Of a stretch of DNA of 56,156 bases, positions 52,228 to 56,156 are shown in pieces. Both the position numbers and the translations under genes were made by a program. The notes below the pieces were generated by a model. That model saw only the letters and a program-made list of their open reading frames with translations. It searched no databases and had not been told where the DNA came from. Within the stretch, counting starts at the first letter, position 1. Each line of letters starts with the position of its first letter. Origin of the DNA: Bacteroidota bacterium (GTDB taxonomy: Bacteria > Bacteroidota > Bacteroidia > Chitinophagales > Chitinophagaceae); assembly GCA_005883765.1 (NCBI GenBank), contig VBAQ01000067.1, positions 1 through 56,156 of the forward strand, written 5' to 3'.

Positions 52228-52671
52228 CTATGACTTCTTGCTTTTTTCGTACACATACCAATCACTGCCGTTCACGGATCTCAACATAATTTTTGTATCC
52301 GCATTTTCGAACGTCACATAATACCCCGTGCCGCTGCTATTGGATAATTCAAACAGATCACTGATCCAGTAGCTACTTGAAAATTTCTTTAAGCTGCCTT
52401 GCAAATTGAGTGGCAATTGTATGGAAGAGATGTTCCTGGTCACTGCGATAAATTGTCCGTCGGTGTCGTAGAAAGCGAATAATTTTTGACCGTTCAATGT
52501 AAAGGTTACTTTGTAGCAATCAGTGCTTACCGACCAGGTTGCGTCGGTTGCGCCGACAAATTCTGTTTTGAACGCATTTAATGCCTGTTTGCTAAGTACC
52601 TCTTCCCCGGTAAAAGCCCATGTTGTGTTGAGTGCGAGCGCCGTTGCGAGCACCATCAGAATCTTTTTCAT
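52228..52671 (-). CDS. Secreted PepSY-like domain protein (tandem paralogue A)
   Basis: This 147-residue protein has a signal peptide (MKKILMVLATALALNTTWAFTGEE). The mature domain shares the helix ALNAFKTEFVGATDATW, the hairpin YKVTFTLNGQKLFAFYDTDGQFIAVTRNIS and the SSIQLPLNLQGSLKKF helix with its neighbour at 52867, to which it is about 70 percent identical by eye. Start chosen as the ATG at 52671, matching the paralogue's MKKI; an ATG two codons upstream (52677) is possible. It has its own ECF-type promoter and lies 187 bases from the paralogue. Confidence 0.82.
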   Translation of the reverse strand: MKKILMVLATALALNTTWAFTGEEVLSKQALNAFKTEFVGATDATWSVSTDCYKVTFTLNGQKLFAFYDTDGQFIAVTRNISSIQLPLNLQGSLKKFSSSYWISDLFELSNSSGTGYYVTFENADTKIMLRSVNGSDWYVYEKSKKS

Positions 52672-52714
52672 AATCATTTAATTTTTTTTATGTCGTAATT
52701 ATTTTGTTCATAGT

Positions 52715-52745
52715 GTTTGACGACATGAGCCCGCTCCAGGTTACA
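52715..52745 (-). promoter_or_regulatory. ECF-sigma-type promoter element 2 of 3
   Basis: On the minus strand TGTAACCT (52745-52738), 15 bases, then CGTCAAAC (52722-52715), 48 bases (CGTC to ATG) before the gene starting at 52671. The extended upstream box reads GTTGTAACCTGGA, close to the copy at 53357-53387. Confidence 0.75.
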
Positions 52746-52802
52746 ACCCGCGAACAAGAAATTGGAATTGAGATAAAGTATTGCAAACTGTTTGAAAAGA
52801 GA

Positions 52803-52836
52803 AACCCCGCTTCCGGCTTCGGCGGAGAGCGGGGTT
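52803..52836 (-). terminator. Terminator of paralogue B
   Basis: AACCCCGCT (minus strand, 52836-52828) pairs with AGCGGGGTT (52811-52803), a 9-bp stem with an inner CCG/CGG pair, followed on the minus strand by TCTCTTTTC. It lies about 30 bases after the stop codon at 52867 and separates the tandem paralogues into two transcription units. Confidence 0.72.
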
Positions 52837-52866
52837 GTTGTTTTACCACACACCAAAACTAACTTA

Positions 52867-53310
52867 TTATACCTTTTTGGATTTCTGATAGACAGTCCAG
52901 TCGCTCCCGTCTACCGATTTCAAAATAATTTTTGTATCTGCATTCTCCAGCGTGACGTAGTAGCCGGTTCCATTGCTATTTGCTAATTCGAATAAGTCGC
53001 TGACCCAATAGTTACCGTAATATTTCTTCAGGCTGCTTTGCAAAGTAAGAGGCAACTGTATGGAAGAAATGTAACGTGTTACCGCCAGGAATTCTCCTTC
53101 TGTGTTGTAGAAAGCAAATAATTTTTGATCATTTAAAGTAAAAGCAACCTTATAATATTCAGACCCAGTGGTCCAGGCTGCATCGGTTGCGCCGGCAAAT
53201 TCTGTTTTAAAAGCATTTAATGCCCGTTGGTTGATTGCTTCTTCGCCTGTAAAAGCATATGTTGTACCGATTGTGAATACCATCGCCAACATCATCATGA
53301 TCTTTTTCAT
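52867..53310 (-). CDS. Secreted PepSY-like domain protein (tandem paralogue B)
   Basis: This 147-residue protein has a signal peptide (MKKIMMMLAMVFTIGTTYAFTGEE). The mature domain includes ALNAFKTEFAGATDAAW, YKVAFTLNDQKLFAFYNTEGEFLAVTRYIS, SSIQLPLTLQSSLKKYYGNYW and the C-terminal GTGYYVTLENADTKIILKSVDGSDW. It is nearly collinear with the gene at 52228 and more distant from that at 51563. It is a PepSY-like, beta-lactamase-inhibitor-like small exported protein of unknown role, with its own ECF-type promoter (53357-53387) and terminator (52803-52836). Confidence 0.82.
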   Translation of the reverse strand: MKKIMMMLAMVFTIGTTYAFTGEEAINQRALNAFKTEFAGATDAAWTTGSEYYKVAFTLNDQKLFAFYNTEGEFLAVTRYISSIQLPLTLQSSLKKYYGNYWVSDLFELANSNGTGYYVTLENADTKIILKSVDGSDWTVYQKSKKV

Positions 53311-53356
53311 ACTATTTTAATTTTCTTGGTTTCTTTGTAATTGTTTCGTTCGTATT

Positions 53357-53387
53357 GTTTGACGTAACAAATGTATTCCAGGTTACA
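53357..53387 (-). promoter_or_regulatory. ECF-sigma-type promoter element 3 of 3
   Basis: On the minus strand TGTAACCT (53387-53380), 15 bases, then CGTCAAAC (53364-53357), 51 bases (CGTC to ATG) before the gene starting at 53310. The spacer sequence differs from the other two copies. Confidence 0.75.
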
Positions 53388-53591
53388 GCGTCACACAACT
53401 GATTTATGATTAGCGGTCACGAGTGTTAACTGCTGTTAACAGAAGTTACTGATCCTAACCGCTCGACATTTACTATTGCCATTCATATCGCCATTGTCCA
53501 CTAACGAACAAAAAATAAAAAAAAATTGTCGAAAAGCTTTTGATCTGAAAGATTATTTAGACATTTGTATAAATATATAATTATCGAATTA

Positions 53592-53855
53592 ATGAATGTT
53601 ATTTTTAAGGCATTGAATGATCCTACGCGCCGCGCCATTCTGGAATTGCTCCAAACAAAAGATATGACCGCAGGGGAAATTGCGGATAAATTTCATATTT
53701 CTTTCCCCAGCATTTCACATCACCTCGACCTGTTAAAGCAGGCGAAACTGGTGGCAGCAGAAAAAGAAGGACAGTTTGTTTATTATTCTTTAAACACAAC
53801 TGTAGTGGATGAGATTCTAAAATGGTTTTTACAATTCAAATCGAAAAAGAAATAA
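53592..53855 (+). CDS. ArsR-type winged-helix autorepressor, SdpR-like
   Basis: This 87-residue regulator of the ArsR family has an N-terminal MNVIFKALNDPTRRAILELL (wing-helix start). The recognition helix is in MTAGEIADKFHISFPSISHHLDLLKQAKLVAAEKEGQFVYYSLN. It has no metal-binding ELCVCDL motif, which fits the SdpR autorepressor group rather than metal sensors. I use the ATG at 53592; the TTG at 53565 gives an AT-rich, unlike-family extension. It is followed two bases after its stop codon by an SdpI-like membrane protein. In Bacillus, SdpR and SdpI form a signal-responsive repressor/immunity pair. Confidence 0.88.
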   Translation: MNVIFKALNDPTRRAILELLQTKDMTAGEIADKFHISFPSISHHLDLLKQAKLVAAEKEGQFVYYSLNTTVVDEILKWFLQFKSKKK

Positions 53856-53857
53856 TT

Positions 53858-54520
53858 ATGAATAAGTTTTTGAAAAGAACTGTTTGGTTCATCATTTTCG
53901 TTCCAGTAACCTATCTCGCTGTCGTGTGGAGCAGATTACCACAAAAGATCGCCATGCACTTTGATCTTCAAGGGAACGCCGACAGGTTTGACAGCAAAAA
54001 CGGATTTTTATGGTTTATAGGGATCATGCTCGTTGCAAATGCGGGTATGTACCTGTTGTTAACAAACATCTATCGCATTGATCCAAAAAAATATGCCGCA
54101 GAGAACAAGGATCGTTTGCAACGAATTGCTTTCGCCCTCGTGGTGTTTTTATCCGTCGTGCAGTGCATCGTTATTTATATTGGCACACAGGGAAGTCTAA
54201 AGCTTAACTTGCGTTTCTTCTTTGCTTTGATCGGTCTCTTCTGGGCAGTGATAGGAAATTACATGAACAATCTTAGGCCAAATTATTTTGCCGGCATTCG
54301 TCTCCCCTGGACACTTGAGAATGAGGAGAACTGGCGACGCACGCATCACCTGGCGAGCAAGCTTTGGTTCGGTGGTGGGTTGTTGATCACAGTTATGTGC
54401 ATTTTTACTTCCACAACAGTTTCAATTATTGCGATATTCTCCATTTTGCTGATAGCAGTTCTAATTCCGGTTATTTATTCGTATCGTTTTTACAAAAAAC
54501 AAAAGTCGGCACGGGCATGA
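53858..54520 (+). CDS. SdpI-like / DUF1648 membrane protein
   Basis: This 220-residue membrane protein has an N-terminal DUF1648 segment (YLAVVWSRLPQKIAMHFDLQGNADRFDSKNGFLW, with the P-x-x-A-x-H-F-x-x-G-x-x-D pattern). About five further membrane helices follow, and an SdpI-like C-terminal half has NYMNNLRPNYFAGIRLPWTLENEENWRRTHHLASKLWFGGGL. It starts two bases after the stop of the SdpR-like gene, so the two are coupled. In Bacillus, SdpI protects from the SdpC toxin and sequesters SdpR. No sdpABC-like toxin genes are in the window, so its signal is unknown. Confidence 0.88.
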   Translation: MNKFLKRTVWFIIFVPVTYLAVVWSRLPQKIAMHFDLQGNADRFDSKNGFLWFIGIMLVANAGMYLLLTNIYRIDPKKYAAENKDRLQRIAFALVVFLSVVQCIVIYIGTQGSLKLNLRFFFALIGLFWAVIGNYMNNLRPNYFAGIRLPWTLENEENWRRTHHLASKLWFGGGLLITVMCIFTSTTVSIIAIFSILLIAVLIPVIYSYRFYKKQKSARA

Positions 54521-54566
54521 CTCACCGGGAGCCAGCCTTGTGCATTTTACCTTGTACCTTGGGCCC

Positions 54567-55160
54567 ATGAACTATCTTGCTCACGCCTATCTTTCTTTTA
54601 GCAATGAAGAAATTTTAGTGGGCAATCTCATCAGTGATTTTGTAAAAGGCAGGAAGAAATTCAATTACCCTGAAGGTATTCAGAAAGGCATTGCCCTGCA
54701 CCGCGCCATTGATACCTACACTGATACGCACGAAGCAACAAAATTGGCAAAGGATATTTTCAGACCCTTTTACCGGTTGTATAGCGGTGCTTTTGTGGAT
54801 GTGGTCTATGATCATTTTTTGGCAACAGATGCAAGTGAATTCACGGAACAAACCCTTAAAGAATTTTCTGAAAACGCCTATGCTATCCTGGATCGCTACC
54901 TAACCTTTTTACCCGGTCGCTTTACCCAAATGTTTCCCTACATGAAATTACAGAACTGGCTGTTTAACTATCGAACGAGAAAAGGAACTGAATCAAGTTT
55001 CGGGGGAGTTGTAAGAAGAGCAAGGTACCTGGAAGAAAGTGAAACAGCTTGTCTATTGTTCGAAGAACATTATCAGCTTCTGCGCGGTTATTACCGGGCT
55101 TTTTTTCCAGACCTTAAATCATTTGCCCATACAATGTATAATGATATCATAAAACTTTAG
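54567..55160 (+). CDS. Acyl carrier protein phosphodiesterase-like protein (AcpH family)
   Basis: This 197-residue protein matches the AcpH/DUF479 family, HD-fold enzymes that remove phosphopantetheine from acyl carrier protein in E. coli. It has MNYLAHAYLSFSNEEILVGNLISDFVKGRKKFNYPEGIQKGIALHRAIDTYTDTHEATKLAKDIFRP, with the catalytic-site H-R-x-I-D-x-x-T-D pattern, and VVYDHFLATDASEF. Start chosen at ATG 54567, where the family N-terminus begins. Upstream, TACCTTGTACCTTG contains near-matches to the -7 box. Whether ACP is the substrate in this phylum is not shown. Confidence 0.85.
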   Translation: MNYLAHAYLSFSNEEILVGNLISDFVKGRKKFNYPEGIQKGIALHRAIDTYTDTHEATKLAKDIFRPFYRLYSGAFVDVVYDHFLATDASEFTEQTLKEFSENAYAILDRYLTFLPGRFTQMFPYMKLQNWLFNYRTRKGTESSFGGVVRRARYLEESETACLLFEEHYQLLRGYYRAFFPDLKSFAHTMYNDIIKL

Positions 55161-55218
55161 AAGAATTTATATTAATCGCATTACGTGGGTAACTTTTTTC
55201 CATGCAACCCCAAACAAT

Positions 55219-55226
55219 TATTTTTG
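55219..55226 (+). promoter_or_regulatory. -7 promoter element of the DUF2911 pair
   Basis: TATTTTTG matches TAnnTTTG exactly and ends 22 bases before the ATG at 55249. The in-frame TTG at 55240 is rejected as a start because the signal peptide begins at 55249. Confidence 0.45.
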
Positions 55227-55248
55227 CTCTTTCAAAAAATTGAACCAT

Positions 55249-55815
55249 ATGAAACCCTTTATTCTCGCGAGCTTGCTGCTGACCTCTTTTTTCTTTTGCG
55301 ACGCACAAACAGATAATCTTCCTGCCCTGGATAAGTCGCCCATGGATATGAGTTATTTTCCCAACAATTATCCGGTCTTGAAGATCCAGGATAAGGCCAC
55401 CGAGCCCGTTTTAGCGAGAGTGATATATAGTCGTCCCCAGAAAAATGGCCGCGTTATTTTTGGGGACCTGGTAGAATATGGAAAAGTATGGAGAATGGGA
55501 GCCAACGAGGCCACCGAAATTGAATTTTACAAGAATGTAAAAATTGACGGCAAGAAGATCACGAAGGGCCGCTATACATTGTATGCCATTCCGGCGCAGG
55601 ACAACTGGACAATTATTTTGAATAAAGACATAGACACGTGGGGAGCTTTCAAATATGATGCTCAAAAGGACGTTATCAGAACAACGGTTCCTATTGAAAA
55701 ATTGAACGAGGCTGTGGAAGCTCTGTCAATGACGTTTGAAAAAACAGATTATGGTTGTAGCCTTGTTGTTGCGTGGGACAATGTAAAAGCAAGACTTCCA
55801 ATAAGTATAAAATAA
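55249..55815 (+). CDS. DUF2911 family secreted protein
   Basis: This 188-residue protein has a signal peptide (MKPFILASLLLTSFFFCDAQ). The DUF2911 domain follows: LDKSPMDMSYFPNNYPVL, RVIYSRPQKNGRVIFGDLVEYGKVWRMGANEATEIEF and GRYTLYAIPAQDNWTIILNKDIDTWGAF. The G-x-W-R-x-G-A-N-E-A-T-E segment is the family hallmark. The role of the family is unknown to me. A homologous lipoprotein gene follows five bases downstream. Confidence 0.88.
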   Translation: MKPFILASLLLTSFFFCDAQTDNLPALDKSPMDMSYFPNNYPVLKIQDKATEPVLARVIYSRPQKNGRVIFGDLVEYGKVWRMGANEATEIEFYKNVKIDGKKITKGRYTLYAIPAQDNWTIILNKDIDTWGAFKYDAQKDVIRTTVPIEKLNEAVEALSMTFEKTDYGCSLVVAWDNVKARLPISIK

Positions 55816-55820
55816 AAACG

Positions 55821-56156
55821 ATGGGTACAGCAGCAAAAACGATCTTGCCGGCAATTCTCCTGTTTTCCTGCGCAAGTAAGAATGAAACCAATAGCCCTGA
55901 CCGGTCCTCCCAAAAACAAGATACGACCATTGTAGCAACGACGCCTAACCCCTATGCTGTTGTAGACCTATCACCCATGGACATGAGCTATTTCCCGGTT
56001 GATTATTCAAAAAGAAAAATGGCTCATGACATTTCCACTCCTCCCGTGATGAGAGTGATTTATAGTCGCCCGCATAGACAGGGTCGCGTAATCTTTGGCA
56101 GTTTGTTAAAATATGGAGAACGCTGGCGGCTCGGCGCGAATGAGGCAACCGAGATC
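55821..56156 (+). CDS. DUF2911 family lipoprotein, N-terminal part (cut by window edge)
   Basis: The ATG at 55821 opens a frame of 112 codons to the window end, translated by hand. It begins with a short lipoprotein signal (LLFSC lipobox near residues 12-16) and a Ser/Thr/Asn-rich linker. It then repeats the DUF2911 pattern of the preceding gene: LSPMDMSYFPVDYSK, MRVIYSRPHRQGRVIFGSLLKYGERWRLGANEATEI. It is a tandem duplicate with a different export mode (lipid-anchored instead of free), starting five bases after the first copy's stop codon. Confidence 0.82.
   Translation, partial: MGTAAKTILPAILLFSCASKNETNSPDRSSQKQDTTIVATTPNPYAVVDLSPMDMSYFPVDYSKRKMAHDISTPPVMRVIYSRPHRQGRVIFGSLLKYGERWRLGANEATEI

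Noticed and set aside
1-56156. tRNA, rRNA, CRISPR array, transposase, integrase or prophage
   Set aside because: No such feature was recognised on either strand; reading by eye cannot fully exclude a divergent tRNA.

Overview
The window is about 56 kb of chromosome from a member of the Bacteroidota, most likely Chitinophagaceae. This is inferred from the gene content: a SusC/SusD pair, Oar-type and OMP_b-brl-type TonB receptors, the type IX secretion protein PorZ, a Bacteroidota-style mreBCD-pbp2-rodA cluster, DUF1501/DUF1800 proteins and tandem DUF2911 proteins. Several promoters also match the Bacteroidota -7 element TAnnTTTG, and Shine-Dalgarno sequences are largely absent. I see no rRNA, tRNA, CRISPR array, prophage or transposase. 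This is mostly core chromosome with small accessory patches.

Layout. 1-658: 5' part of a leftward mgtE, with a possible attenuator in its leader. 1.35-8.2 kb: Oar-like receptor and phosphate porin (leftward), divergent from a DUF47/PiT phosphate uptake pair. 8.2-11.1 kb: galE and transketolase, convergent. 11.5-13.2 kb: ECF sigma factor, a membrane protein with three VPxGYFExL motifs (probable anti-sigma) and a small periplasmic protein, ending in a clear terminator. 13.3-20.2 kb: MBL hydrolase, then the cell-shape cluster rodA, pbp2, mreD, mreC, mreB (leftward). 20.6-22.9 kb: tryptophan dioxygenase and purD. 23.1-26.9 kb: POT and OPT peptide transporters. 27-30.3 kb: DUF1501, DUF1800 and a cytochrome c lipoprotein. 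30.4-33.3 kb: serS, a YbjQ-like protein, a hypothetical protein and a cyclophilin. 33.4-38.3 kb: outer-membrane receptor, gcvH, a second ECF sigma/anti-sigma pair and a VanZ-like protein. 38.6-46.6 kb: prfA, a frameshifted amidohydrolase carrying an in-frame palindromic insertion, recO, porZ and an MMPL exporter. 46.8-51.5 kb: SusC/SusD. 51.5-53.4 kb: three small secreted PepSY-like proteins. 53.6-56.2 kb: SdpR/SdpI-like pair, AcpH-like protein and two DUF2911 proteins, the last cut by the window edge.

The most interesting signal is in the 51.5-53.4 kb patch. Each of the three secreted-protein genes is preceded by the same bipartite element, TGTAACCT-N15-CGTCAAAC, with identical spacing and 44-51 bases between CGTC and the start codon. 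This has the architecture of an ECF sigma-factor promoter (an AAC-type -35 and a CGTC -10), so the three look like a small extracytoplasmic-stress regulon. Other observations of note are the 69-bp in-frame repeat insertion in the amidohydrolase (flanked by a 9-bp direct repeat), a leader hairpin enclosing a six-codon ORF before mgtE, and several palindromic intergenic repeats.
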